From Straminergon stramineum (lineage: Eukaryota; Streptophyta; Bryopsida; Hypnales; Calliergonaceae): a stretch of DNA of 64,000 nt. Location of the stretch: the NCBI GenBank assembly GCA_963920665.1, contig OY987265.1, positions 39,561,001-39,625,000 on the forward strand, given 5' to 3'. Under the pieces are notes generated by a model. That model did not search any database. It had not been told where the DNA came from and saw only the letters and a list, made by a program, of their open reading frames with translations. Positions 1 through 12,036 of the stretch are shown one piece after another; within the stretch, counting starts at the first letter, position 1; every line of letters starts with the position of its first letter. Both the position numbers and the translations under genes were made by a program.

Positions 1-1260
1 TTATTTATTTGATAGCTAAGATGCAAGTTTTGGTGATTGACAACAAAAATTAGTAAATTGAAAAATATTTTAAAATATTTTTAGAACAAAATATCAAACT
101 TAGAATTAATTTGCCATAGATAAGAATTTCAACATTACAAAAACTTTGACTTGTGTTGTCAATACTAGTGAATATGCCAAATTATGAATCCTAATAAGCA
201 TATTTTCAATACCTGATATCTTGCCCAAATTGAAATTCCATTCCAAATTCTAGCCATCTAGCTACATCACTGGCTAATTCCTAGAAACATTGGCATTGTT
301 TGGACGTCACATGTACATTGCTTGTCAATTATGTCTTCTATCTTAACTTTTGAGGTATGAATCTGAAATTTATAGTGAAGATGGATAGAACCTCTTTTGT
401 TGTAGAAAATATTTTTGAAGAATTTTTAAAAATCATTTAATAATAATATTATTATTTGGGTAATTTGTCACATTTTGAGTTTTCATAATTTGAAAGACTA
501 TTGAGTACCCAAAATTATCATCACAAAGTTGATCTTCAAAGAATATTTTTCCACAATAGGCATATATTTACAATGCAAGGAACAACTAAAAATAGCCAAT
601 TTCAAATCCTCCGTTTGGATGCAAAAAAGGCTTCCCTATGTGCAAATTTTTAGACACTTGAAAACACTTTTCCATTATATTTCTAGTAGACTCTTATCTT
701 CATAAAGTTCTTAAGAATGGCCAATTTTGGTTTTGATTTTTAAAATTAAAAAAATATATTTTCTAATAATTTAAACATCAAAGTGTTTATTTTCTTGAAA
801 TTTTCTGTCAATCTATTTCATGAGTAACTTTTGACTTAAATTTTTGTAGGGCTCAAATTTTGGTAATATATTATTCTCAGTGTTATACTAATTATCCATA
901 TTCTATTCAGTTATTTTTTAATATTTTTTTTCCAAGAGTTCATAGGACTGCAAGAAAGGCCCCCATTCAAATGCAACAGAATGAGCAGGTGAAGTTTCTT
1001 GGAATCACCCCACCCTCAGATTCGACGCTGCCGTCGCTGCGGCACTGCACGGAGTTGTAACTGTTGCAGTAACTGAATCTTCACAGTTAGAGATCATCGA
1101 CATCATGGCGACGCTTAAGTACTCGGGACGAATCCGAAGGAATCATTAATTCTACGAAACTCTGATCAGGCACGTGTACAGCCATCGTCGGTCTGATTGA
1201 TCAGAGATGAATCGTTCTTGTTAGATTCAAGGGCCGGGTTCTCACTTTTCAGAGAGTGAT

Positions 1261-1373
1261 TGTCGGTGTTCACAGGGAGATCGGGAGGGTGATACCGGGG
1301 GGTATAGTCACACAATTAAATATTATACCCCCCAGTATCACCCTCCCGATCTCCCGGTGGTTATGTCGGTGTT
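1261..1373. repeat. Short hairpin element flanked by 10-bp direct repeats
   Basis: The arms at 1275-1306 and 1324-1355 are inverted copies (starting GGGAGATCGGGAGGGTGATA) with about one mismatch around a 17-base loop. The decamer TGTCGGTGTT lies directly outside on both sides, at 1261-1270 and 1364-1373. A 9-11 bp target duplication is typical of Mutator-like elements, so this may be a tiny non-autonomous insertion. It could equally be a structured RNA-encoding hairpin. No coding sequence is associated with it. Confidence 0.6.
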
Positions 1374-1527
1374 GAATGTGGTCAAATTCGTTGAGTTGGA
1401 GTGTTTCAGAGCGAGGAAATAGTGACATATAAAAGCGTGGATCGTGTTCTAAAAGTAATTAAAACTAGAATCTATGTAAGTAGATCTGAGTTTTTTTCGG
1501 GTAGCTAGTGCCGATGGTTCGACAGTC

Positions 1528-1657
1528 CAACGAGAAACTCATATTGGGCTTCCCGGTGATAAAATTCCAGGTGAGTCTCACTTTTCACTGGGAACACTAG
1601 GAAAAGTGAGACTCACCGGGAATTCTAACACCGGGAACCCAACATGAGTTTCCTGTG
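1528..1657. repeat. Near-perfect hairpin, about 55-bp arms
   Basis: The left arm 1528-1586 and right arm 1601-1657 are reverse complements with a few mismatches; the core is GGTGAGTCTCACTTTTC paired with its complement. The loop is about 14 bases. It lies 155 bp after the preceding hairpin and shares CCCGGTG-type words with it. The stem length would suit a small MITE or a small-RNA precursor. No target duplication could be assigned. Confidence 0.55.
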
Positions 1658-3454
1658 TTCGCCATTTTAACAATTTTACGACGCTTACTGATGCGTGCAC
1701 CTTATCTGCGGAACGCCGCTGGTGGTCAGTTTCATAAACGTCAGTTTCATTATTTAATTCGAGGTATTCGATATTTTCGGCACGTTTGAGAACATGTGTT
1801 TCTGAAACATAAATACAAACCAGTCCTGGATCTTAGATCTTTATATACTGTTCATACAAGCCACTATCTTTTGAGTAGGAATCGTGCCAATTTAACGAAA
1901 TTGAGTACTGGAGTTCACGAAGATTCTTGCTGCTGAATGGGCGGAGGCGAGAACCGTGGCGAAGTCGGAGTCGTACCAACCTGCCTGGTGGATCCGTGAA
2001 AGACCGTATCGCACTTGCATAATTCAGCTTGGAGTTCAATTCGTGTTTGTTTTAGCAGGTTCACGTAAGTTATGAATGGAATTCTTTTGACGAATTGTAT
2101 TAATTTTCCGACCAAGAAATGCAAAGTTCTTCACTGTGTCTTATGATCAACGAAATTTAGTCCCCTCTGAATCCTTATGATCATGAAACTTTGGTTAATG
2201 TCTCCATAATGGTCGTGCGAGCTGTGGAACTGCAATGTGAAACCCTTATGGGAATGATGTATATGTAGGATGCAGCTGAACGCGGAGAAGAAGGGGCCGA
2301 TCACGAAGTAAACATGTAAGGAATATATAATTTAAACATATGAAGGAATAACTGAGTAATAATAGAGAACTTGAAATATTGAAAGCTTTGGCTCAATTTC
2401 TTCCCGGACATTCTCGTCATCATGTAAAACCAAACTTTTGTAGCCATTGCACTGTAGCAGACTAGCAGTCAAACAAGGAACTGCGAGTCACAGGGATCAA
2501 ATGTCTATGGAACTTCAGCTAACGTTATACAATGCAATAACGTACCAATCTCAAACCACGATAATAAAGTGATTCTGCTATAAATGGCCTTGCTCTAAAG
2601 TCACACCTTAAACATGCATTGTAGGCAAACTCCAAACTGTTTTCAGTTTTTTTGTTCTAACATGTGGAAAAACTTAGACTTCGGTTATCACATAAGGACC
2701 CATGAGAGCAGATTGTCCTAGAAGTATCATACAGAGCTCAGGCAAGAATGCTAGGGCTATAAATCATGCCATGTTGGGGTGATTGGTAGAAGCCTATCAC
2801 CATAAGCCAACAATTCCTGCGAAAAATTCACACAACAATACAAGTAGTCGAAATAATCAGTCAGCAATTCTCAACATTGCAATAAAACAACTAAAACATC
2901 CCCCAAATACTCTGAGTTTGTCAGAGGCAAATGACTACAGTGTTGATCACCCAACTTTCAACCAACGCATGGACAAGAAACCACAAGAGGTCCAAATAGA
3001 GAGACTACAGCAAAGATGAGCTAAAGCCAAGCGCCTATTGAAAAGTGTGCCCTAATAGTAGTAAATAGATACTCAATACAAAATGTATAATATTAGGCCA
3101 TTGAAATCAAAATTACGGCACAAACTAAAAATATATATCAATTGGATTTCGAGTTCCTCCCAAATTTGCGGACAATATTCAAACACTATTCTTGAACTTC
3201 ACCTGAGCTTAGCCGCAGTTTGCCTTTGTGTGACCAAAAAATCACCCTCACTTGCAAACAATCTTGGTTGTCAGTGAGTTTTACTTTAAAATAGTTCACT
3301 CTATCTTAGATATCTTTTGGAAATTAGAAGGTTATAGGACACAATTGATGCTAAGTTGCACTCCTTAGCTAAGAACATTTATGATTGCAGTTTTAAAATT
3401 CAATAGAGGATTCACATTGAAAACATCATTATAAATTATAACGTCTCTCTCTAA

Positions 3455-6400
3455 CTAAAGAATACTTGCACATCTGCAATGTCGAGTCAGCTTAGCATTA
3501 CGAGTATGTATGAATGTTAACATTAAAATGATGTAACATGTTGGGAAGCTAAAGATGATGAACTTTGAGTCATTCTCGTACCTTCTGACTTTGAGTTTGG
3601 CTGCAAGCGCCCATCGGAGAAGTTGTGGATAAAGACTCCCCAACACATGAAAAGTAGGAAGAGGGTCTGTGGCAGGGTGTCGAAGGCACACCTCCGTGAA
3701 CAACAACACAAGAGCTTCTTCTGTCTCTGCCACCGCGTGACCGTTCAGATTGAAGCCTGTTGTATACGCACTGCACATGCATGGGAATTACATAGGGTCT
3801 TATTAAGCAAATTTTCGTGACAACTAAGATGGTTTGTAGGCAATGAATTCTGATGTTTTGGTCATGCCTGGCTATAGCTAAATTGCAGTTGACATAAGGT
3901 GAAGTCTAAGAATGGTGCTTGACTAATATTGTATGCAAAAAGTTGTAAGAGCTCAATTGATAGTAATTCAAATCCACATGTGCCCTAATTTCAATGCGGC
4001 GGTACATGCTTCGAATATATAAGATGATTGAACCTTACACGGAGCTCAGTCACTGAAAAAGCTAAGATGCCATGAAAACTCGTGTGATCATGCTTAACTA
4101 AAAAGTGCAAATACTGTGAGCGAAACTGATTCTAACGATAATTTTCTAAAATTATTAGCTTAACATTTGAGTTAGAAGTATCTTATTCAATCTCTAAGTG
4201 GTCAAAGTGATCACTACCATATCGATCGAAGTAGGAGACGAATCAATTACGAAATTTCAATTTCAAGGAAGGTAGATACGGTAAACATACTAACACAGAA
4301 GAAACCAGGCCCTACATTTTTTAACAATAAAAACATACTTTAAAGTAACTTAAATTGGCTCCGAGCTTCTAATTAAAGTGGAACTTTCATTTTTAGTTCA
4401 AGCATAAAGGGATTAACTTACTAAAGAAAGATGTGTTAGTAATAAATCATGTATAATTTCTAGTCCTTGGTACATTGTGAAAATTGTTACAAGTTTACAG
4501 TAACACCAAGATGTGAATCATAATCGAAATCCCTATGCAACCCACACGGTAATAACACAATTTGGTATACCAGTTTAGATTATGAAAGAGAAACTGAGAG
4601 GTCAAACTCCAGTTTAGAACATACAGAATTTGTCCGTCTTGTGTGGCAACCCATGAACCTGAGAGCAACTCTCTTATTTCCGGCGCTCGCCCAAGTCCAT
4701 TAACTTTGATGTGGAGATCGTTACAAGATTTCACATCAGAATCCTCCATTCTCCGAACATGCACTCCTGAATATTTACAACAGAATTTGACAAAAATTGA
4801 AGTTAAAAGCTCAAACACACTCTAGAACGGCAGACACTTTGGGTCATTTAAGCACTCAGGAACCAAGCTCGGCGCATGCCACTACTACCCACACTCAAAA
4901 GAGTCAGGCAGCCATTAGAAAAATGGGGCCTCAAGAGGTCCGCCAGAGTTTGGACCAGCAATCTGACGTGGCTGATTAAAAATAAAATAATAATTGTTTT
5001 GGAAATTTTTATATTAATAATTGGAAACTGACGTGGCACTGGTCAATTTCTAATTCACATTCCATTGTTCACAATGCTATGAAGTATTATCTCACAACCC
5101 AAATTTTGTAACTACATTGGAGGTAACCCTTCAGTAGTGCAAACACAATATGAGGAGAATATGAGATTCATAATTCAACACCAAACTCTATATCAAATTG
5201 TATGTAGAGCCTATGATTGGTGGAACTTCTGCATGAAATTTTGTAGGAGTGCTTAATAGATATCTGGAGTATCATCTAGCACTATTATTGAGGTGCTTTA
5301 GCTATCAAAAGTGGTTGCTTCTATATGTACAGAAGTTTGACATACATCACTGTAGAACCTTTCAAGGTAGTAAAATATACCAAATAAAGGAAGAATCCAT
5401 GTCCTACATTTTTTATTCCCCAAAATATGTTTTGGAAGTAGCAATGATTGGCTATAAGCTTCCAAAGTAAGTATATTATTTATTAGTGCAAGCAAAGCAA
5501 ATTAACCCCTAGGTGCTACAAAGGTCAAATTCTAGATGATGAAGAAAGTACTTAGAAGTAAAGTTTCATCCAAATAACTTCTCATTCATCCAAAGTAATG
5601 CTTAAACCTTCAAAATCTAACCTTTCTATAAGACCAATTAGATGACATTGACATAAATAATATATTGATACAAAGTTGTTATAAAAAAATTTCCCCCCCC
5701 CAAAAAAAAAATGAATGTAAGAATAAAAAAGATAATCACCTGTGGGAAGTTGATATCCAATAGAGTGGCTTGTAGATGTTGCTTGCTCACTTGTCACACA
5801 ACCCTCAAAGGTTGTCCAACAATGTACTGGAAGAAAACCCAAACTTGCGTATAATGCAAAACTACTCACATTGGCAGCAATCTTCACAACACACACACAC
5901 ACTCTTCTTAGATCACTCTAGACTAACATTCCTTCTAAGCTTGTGATAAACTTGAAAAGATGGAACCTATTAAGGTGGACCTACACGATTCCATCTGCAT
6001 CCTAGTTCCGTCACCCTATGTTTGGCCCCAATTCCGTTCATTTAAGCATCTAAATCTATCTAGAAACTAGTCAAATCTACTCCAGTTCTAACAAAACCAG
6101 AGAAGTAATGTCATTAATTAAGGGTATCATGTCACTCCTTTATTGGTCACTTTCTAAATGCTAATAGATACATGAAATGATGGTTTTAGGTTGTTTCTAG
6201 GACATTTATGACTTTAGTTTATAGATAGTTTTGTCATTTCAGGGCAGACCACTTCAAAAATTCATAAAAATTACAATTTTGATCAGAAAATTATAATTCC
6301 ACTTGGGTTTGATTCATATAACAAGAACACACCTATGAAAAATATTTTCCCTTCTTGCAATTGGCTCCAACATAGCCAGATTGCACATCAGGGTGGTAAT

Positions 6401-8398
6401 AGGCTTGTCTACTTTAATCATTGAACTTGTCAACCAAAAATGATCCAATAACTAAATGAGCAATTTCCCACAATATGTTGAATTTTTTCACTCATTGAAT
6501 AGTCATGGAATATCCATATTGCCAAGTTTGGTATTTGACAAAATGATGCCAATATCTTATTGGCTATTTTGAGGAGGATTGAAATGCACCACACACATTT
6601 GTTTCCCACTTTGATTGTTCCAAATTCTTAAATCACTAGAATGTCAACAAGTAAATGTTCTTGACTAAGATGAACGATTTGACATTATGTCCAATAATGC
6701 TCTCAAGCTACTTGACTCTTGAACATTGTTTAGTCCATAATGAGAAATTTGAAATAAAATGGAAATAAGAGGTCACCTGATTCAACCGAATGGATTTGGC
6801 ATGGTCACTCTTGGCCTTCTCTAACAATGCCACCATCACAGCTTTTGCTGCACCTCTTCCTTTGAACACATTGTCGGCGAAAATTAATCCAATTTCATAC
6901 ATTTCTCCTACAAACCCACACATTGCATGAGCAACCATCTACTATTTGAAGTAGCCAATAATTTGAAAGCAAGCATTTATCAAAAAGTGTGCCCTAATAT
7001 ATATAGATAATAAATACATATTCATTATATAATGTTTAGCATTAGAATACCAAAATTAGGACATTGATTTAAAAGATCTATCAATTGAAGTTTGAGTTTT
7101 TATAACTCTTGTATACAATATTAAAATGCCATTTTCGGACTTCATCTAAGTTTAAGTACAAGAAACTTTGTGCGACTACAAAAAATTAAACCTCACAAAC
7201 ACACAATCAATAGATATTCATCAGATCAATGTAGTTTTTTAGTACGTTTACCTCACAAGGCACACCCTAGCCCTTACCAACATACTTCCTACTACCAATC
7301 TCATCAAGAAGCTATGAAGCTACCTTCATATGTTCAAAACCTAAATATTTGCAAATACAAAAGTGAACATTTGTAAATGCCAAACCAAGGTCAACTAAAA
7401 TAAAAATAGCCCACCTCAAAACAAAATCCAATGTAAACTAGCCCTAATCTACTTAAAGAAAGGTGCCAATAAGGTAAGAGACCTATTTGCGCCTTGGGAC
7501 TATTTGCACCACTTCATGTCCACTATGTACTAGAGGACAACATTCGAAAGTTCAAAATGTACACTATTGAGACATAGTGGCACAAATAAGGAGGCTTCTG
7601 AATTGTGGCACATATAGGGTCTCCTACCTTAAGTGAATCCTTCCCATCTCAAGAACTTGACAATATCAAGACCCACCATCTCCAAGCCATCAACTAACTG
7701 AGTAGCTCAAGATGGAAAACCAACCCATCTCAAGACCCATTCCCAAGTGCATAATCAAGGCCATTTCATCAAGGTAGTCAGCCAAAGATTATCAAATTTC
7801 ACGATGAATGAACTTAGGTGCATTGAAAGGCTTCAACTCTAAAACTTCAGGATTAAACTGAACACCTCCAACCCATCCCAACACTTAAAACAAATTTTCT
7901 AACACTCTAATGTGACACATTTGGAGAAGCACAGATTAGGTTGTCTCTTTGTCTGCAACTAAAATTTCAACTCAAAGGTTTCACCTCTAAAATTTTAGGT
8001 TTACACTGAAGAACTCCAAACCCAATCATCCCAACACTTGAAATTTCTACCTTCCAGCACATGAAACATCACAGTATCACACTCTCCCACACTGAAATTT
8101 CTCAAAACGGAATTTCGAGTTCTAAGCAACCTGGAAAGAGAAAGCCGCCGGCCATGATAGACCCTGAGACGCCCTCCACCGCCACCACTCCAAAAACCTT
8201 AGGCTTGGAAGACAAGTACTTCATTGTCTCCACCGCGGACTCAAAGCTCACGAAGTCCAAGCGCTGGGGAATGCCCACACTCTCGTTAAACGCCAGAAAC
8301 GAATCGTAACAGCTCCGTGCCAGGTGCAGCGCATCCTCAGGCTCAATGCGACGAATTTTCATCCCGGTGATAGTATTGTTGGCACTAATCGAATCCAT
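3455..8398 (-). CDS. Tandem-domain GNAT N-acetyltransferase, 296 aa, 6 exons
   Basis: Coding exons (minus strand) are 8398-8131, 6907-6777, 5881-5740, 4766-4625, 3770-3582 and 3473-3455. All junctions are GT-AG, phases agree, and the sum is 891 nt. GNAT enzymes move an acetyl group from acetyl-CoA to an amine; the substrate here is unknown. Domain 1 spans residues 14-155, with the acetyl-CoA loop FKGRGAAK (105-111) and the motif-B segment NVSSFALYASLGF (137-149). Domain 2 spans about 182-290, opening with VHVRRMEDSDVKSCNDL and containing YTTGFNLNGHAVAE. Domain 2 lacks an obvious glycine-rich acetyl-CoA loop, so it may be degenerate. The start is the first ATG in frame with a good context (GGTATGG). 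The last exon adds only six residues (CASIL plus a shared Arg) and is the least certain part. Intron 2 holds a 442-bp transposon copy. No signal peptide or membrane segment is seen. Confidence 0.8.
5973..6414. mobile_element. Mariner/Stowaway-like MITE, uninterrupted copy (family D, copy 1)
   Basis: This 442-bp repeat is flanked by TA on both sides, with short imperfect terminal inverted repeats (AAGTRGAC type). Its reverse complement matches 10293-11311 almost throughout, except that the latter carries a 578-bp insertion. The single TTAA at 6042-6045 is the vacant counterpart of that insertion point. It lies in intron 2 of the GNAT gene. A TA duplication suggests the Tc1/mariner superfamily; it encodes nothing. 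Confidence 0.7.
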
Positions 8399-9549
8399 AC
8401 CAGAATTCTCCTCCTCTGCGTTGTACAATAGATCAAACGAGTCGGTTGCAAATTAATTAAGTGCTCGAACACGTATTGGTAGTCTATACTTTGCAGCTGC
8501 AACAGAAAAGATCTCTTTGAAACACATCGAAAGAACATACCAATTGAACTTTGAGCTCTTATAAACTTCTGCATAAACTATTCAAACGCCATTTTTGGAC
8601 TAATTAATATAACCCAAATTAGAATTCGATCTACTCTTCGTCGCACGCACAATAAATCAAACGAATCAGTTGCAAAGAACACAAACAAATACTCTAAATA
8701 GTTGTGCTTTGCAAGTTCGCAACACAAAATGCTTTGTTTCTACAACCTGTAGCAGTACTTAACTAATTAACTTAATTACCCGAAGTGGAAAACCGTCGTG
8801 ATGAGCGATCTCTGGCCTTTGCTAGTCTAACGGAGTTGAAAGATGCAAGTTAGCAATTGCAGAATGAATGTGTGAAAGGTGCGAGAGCACTCAAGAAAGC
8901 CCGCAAGAAAGTGGCTTCCTCTGGGCAAGTTGCAAAGGAAACGTGCAGAAGCCTTAGCGGAAACGGAAGCTACTGATAAGATGATTGTTTTGTTTTGCTA
9001 CCACACACGCGCCCGTCTATAATAATGTTCTTTTCATCTGCACTGGACGAATCCTTTTGCTCACACCGGGAGATTACCTTTAGATAATACATGGGTTCAC
9101 AGTGTTGATTGCCAACAAGAAAATTAAACTTCTGTTCAGCTAGCTAGTGACTAGTCCCCCTTTTCTTGTTCCTACTGTATCTTAGGGCAAATAATCATCT
9201 GGGAAACTTCTGGTATAATTCCCGTACGAGAAACAAGGATAAATCTCCAGGCCGTGGTACGTACAGTGCAGTAATTTTGAAGACTACTAACGTAAAACAC
9301 TACCGCTCATGAGTCTCGTTTCTGTTTCCAGTGCACCCTGGGTACACTCCGATCCACTTCTCTCCAAAATTTTCGGCAAAAAAAAGATGGCCCTTGGATT
9401 GGAGAGGGCGGGGGTTGCCCATTTCTGCTTCCGTGTAAAGCTAGGACCTGCCGCCCCCACCAGCTGTCAGTATCGACAAGTCCGAGGACAATTGTCAGCA
9501 GACGGAGTTTAGTTGGTATCATAAAGGAACTGTGCTGTGGCTTCAGACA
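8399..9549. other. Upstream region of the GNAT gene
   Basis: This stretch contains a local duplication: the sequence around 8425-8455 (ATCAAACGAGTCGGTTGCAAA) recurs at about 8645-8680 (ATCAAACGAATCAGTTGCAAA). The segment 8535-8610 resembles 7075-7140 and 3100-3230. A GC-richer stretch at 9300-9510 has open frames on both strands but no recognisable domain. A promoter could not be pinpointed. Confidence 0.4.
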
Positions 9550-9575
9550 TTAACCCCTAAAGGACGGACCTACAA
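9550..9575. mobile_element. Solo left end of a TTAA-type element
   Basis: TTAA at 9550-9553 is followed by CCCCTAAAGGACGGACC, the same terminus as the complete TTAA elements in this window. A matching right end in the expected orientation was not found within 1 kb; a decayed end may lie near 10100 (GTCTTTTTAAC). Confidence 0.4.
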
Positions 9576-10292
9576 CCACTGATTCAGAGCCTTGTTGCTT
9601 ATCACTTAGTTTGTTGCCATTTTGGAATAGATATGGATGAAAAAATTTATGTTTATTTTTCAGAGATGATATTACATGTCTTCTCTACTTCACAAAAAAA
9701 TTAGATTTTTTTGAGGAAAATTGATTTTTGTGAGAATTTTTGAAAAAGAATGAAGAAAAAATCATATTAAATAGAAAATTATTTCAAAAAATCTGAAAAT
9801 TTCACCATGTGTCTAAATTACAGTGACAAACATCATGGTGTAAACTCAATTTCCATGTCATTCTATAATTAGAATACAAGGGATATTGAAAATACATCCA
9901 CAATTCAAACTACAATAAAATATTCAATATTACGAATTTTTCCAAAATTCGAATTGAAGTAGAAACTAGAGTAGATGAACTTCATTTCATTAGTTGGTCT
10001 CAAACTCAAAAAATATCATTTTGTTTGAGAAATTTCAGATTTAGAGCAAGGAGCAACAACTCTTCAAAATACACTAAAATAGCAAATTTTGGCATCCGTC
10101 TTTTTAACTTACTTCTCAACTACATGAAAACAAACACTAGTTAAACAAAAAAATTCAATTGGGTACTCTTTGTAACTCAACATCTAAGGTCAACAACAAC
10201 AAAAGGATGAAAAATATGCTTTTAATCTCTTCATAGGACCCTGGACTGTCATCCAAACGCCACAAAATGGCGCTGGCGGCAATCCAGGGTTA

Positions 10293-11311
10293 AAGTAGAC
10301 AAGCCTATTACCACCCTGATTTGCAATTTGGCTATGTTGGGGCCAATTGCAAGAAGGGAAAATATTTTTTTTATAGGTGTGTGCTTGTTATATGAGTCAA
10401 ACCCGAGTGGAATTATAATTTTCTGATCAAAATTGTAATTTTTATGAATTTCTGAAGTGGTCTGCCCTGAAATGACAAAACCGTCCATAGACTAGAGTCA
10501 TAAATGTCCTAGAAACAACCTAAAACTGTCATTTCTTGTATCTATTGGCATTTGCAAAGTGACCAATAAAGGAGTGACACGGTACCCTTAATGACATTAC
10601 TTCTCTGATTTTGTCAGAATCTGGAGCAGATTTGACTATTTTCTGGATAGATTTGGATGCTTAACCCCTAAACATAACGTCTAGATTCATCTCCAAAACT
10701 GACGATTTTAGAAAAATCATTGTAAAGTGCTATTTGGAAGCATATTTTAGAATTGATATACAAAGAAAAGTTGTAGATTTTGATTTGAAGATTCCATCTA
10801 TACAGTTAGATTCACCAATGCTATCACCAATCTTTTTTTATAAATTTTGAAAGAGAAATTCCAAAATTCCTTCAAAATTCAATTACAAGTAAAATATTAT
10901 CATTTTTTCAGTAAAATTTGTTGTAATGGATTTGAAATGAGGTTCTCTTCACATGGTGATTTTTTGAAATTTTGGTGTTCTTTAAATCTATGACCTCATT
11001 TTGGCAAATCTAGTTTTGAACTAAAGTCAATGCAGTTTGACCACTTGACATACTTGCACATTCATAATTTTAGAAATATATGTACTCTAGTAACATCAAA
11101 TCCAACCCTTAGATAGGACAACAACTTCGTAACATATCTCCACAAATTAAAATAACTTTCATCCAAGTAGTTAGGAAGATGAAACTCTAGTTTCAATCTG
11201 TTCATCGTCGAAAAAATGGATGTTAGAGCACTTAGGGGTTAAATGAACGGAATTGGGGCCAAATATAGGGTGATGGAATTAGAATGCAGATGGAATTGGA
11301 CAGGTCCACTT
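10293..11311. mobile_element. Family D copy 2, interrupted by a TTAA element
   Basis: Flanked by TA at 10291-10292 and 11312-11313. Removing the nested insertion (one TTAA plus 574 bp) leaves 441 bp, collinear with the reverse complement of 5973-6414. The ends carry the same AAGTAGAC / AAGTGGAC inverted repeats. This is an older insertion that later received the TTAA element described next. Confidence 0.7.
10665..11238. mobile_element. TTAA MITE family A, copy 1 (574 bp, nested in family D)
   Basis: The element begins CCCCTAAACATAACG and ends GAGCACTTAGGGG, with TTAA directly outside at 10661-10664 and 11239-11242. Related copies lie at 26325-26894 (inverted) and 56374-56952. The uninterrupted sister repeat at 5973-6414 has one TTAA at the homologous position (6042-6045), which fixes the boundaries and the 4-bp duplication. 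No coding capacity is seen, so a transposase would have to act in trans. Confidence 0.85.
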
Positions 11312-11519
11312 TAGTAAAAAACATGCTTGAGTAACTTAGACAAGGTTGTCTTCTATGGGTGTGTACTTCAGAGGTGCATGGAGGTGTCCATGGTTTGTGA
11401 TTGGTCCTGGAATTTCAAGGCCTACTCAACACTCATTATAGGGTACATTTTGCATTGTGCACCCCATGCAATCCATACCCACAATTGTATTCCGCTACAT
11501 TAGTAGATGAAGGTTTGAT

Positions 11520-11750
11520 TTAACCCTTAAACATTGACACAGACATTTTGTGGCCGACGGATGATAAGGAATTGTCTTGTGTAGGACAAAAGTGCAACTA
11601 TTCATCCTCGGAATTAGGGGTAGGAAAGGGAAGATCTTCTACAATAGTTTGATCTCCAATGGATATTTTTGGTTTTTTTTAAGTAGATGATGTCACATGG
11701 TTCCAAAAGCCATGATTTCCACGGGCACTAGTCTGTCCTTTAAGGGTTAA
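11520..11750. mobile_element. TTAA MITE family G, copy 1 (223 bp)
   Basis: TTAA at 11520-11523 and 11747-11750 flank an element beginning CCCTTAAACATTGAC and ending CTGTCCTTTAAGGG. A diverged second copy lies at about 12604-12810 and shares the internal segments GTAGGACAAA, GCAACTATTCATCC and GATGATGTCACA. The ends resemble those of families A, B and E, though the interiors differ. Confidence 0.65.
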
Positions 11751-12036
11751 CAAAGAGATGACGGAATTGAATTTCCACATCAGATTCTCCAAGGTCTATA
11801 TCACTTCACACTAATCAAAAGATAATATGTAGCACTTCTCAACAAATGACTTAATTTTTGCCAAATCTAACCTTCATGTAGGATAAACTTTAAGACCTAT
11901 GTTTTGCCTAACTTGTCATAATATGACGAGTTAGACAATGTGTGAGTCATTCTTAAAAACTTATAGTCTACTCAAGCATGTTTTTTACCAATGAGATGTG
12001 AGGTTAACTCAATTAGCTTATATTGACATTTTTGTA

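Larger units (their letters stand above)
1..3454. other. Intergenic region with two hairpins; one possible orphan exon
   Basis: Bases 1-950 are AT-rich with nothing recognisable. Around 980-1149 (plus) a short open frame with codon-like composition runs to a TAA but has no recognisable partner exons. The two hairpins described separately occupy 1.26-1.66 kb. At 3036-3275 there is a copy of a segment also found at 6978-7215, inside intron 1 of the GNAT gene, with a shorter third copy near 8535-8610 just upstream of that gene. Otherwise no gene is supported here. Confidence 0.5.

Noticed and set aside
2700..2735. Possible terminal GNAT exon encoding QSALMGPYVITEV on the minus strand
   Set aside because: The words resemble a GNAT C terminus, but the frame does not fit the phase of the 3582 donor; the 3473-3455 exon does.
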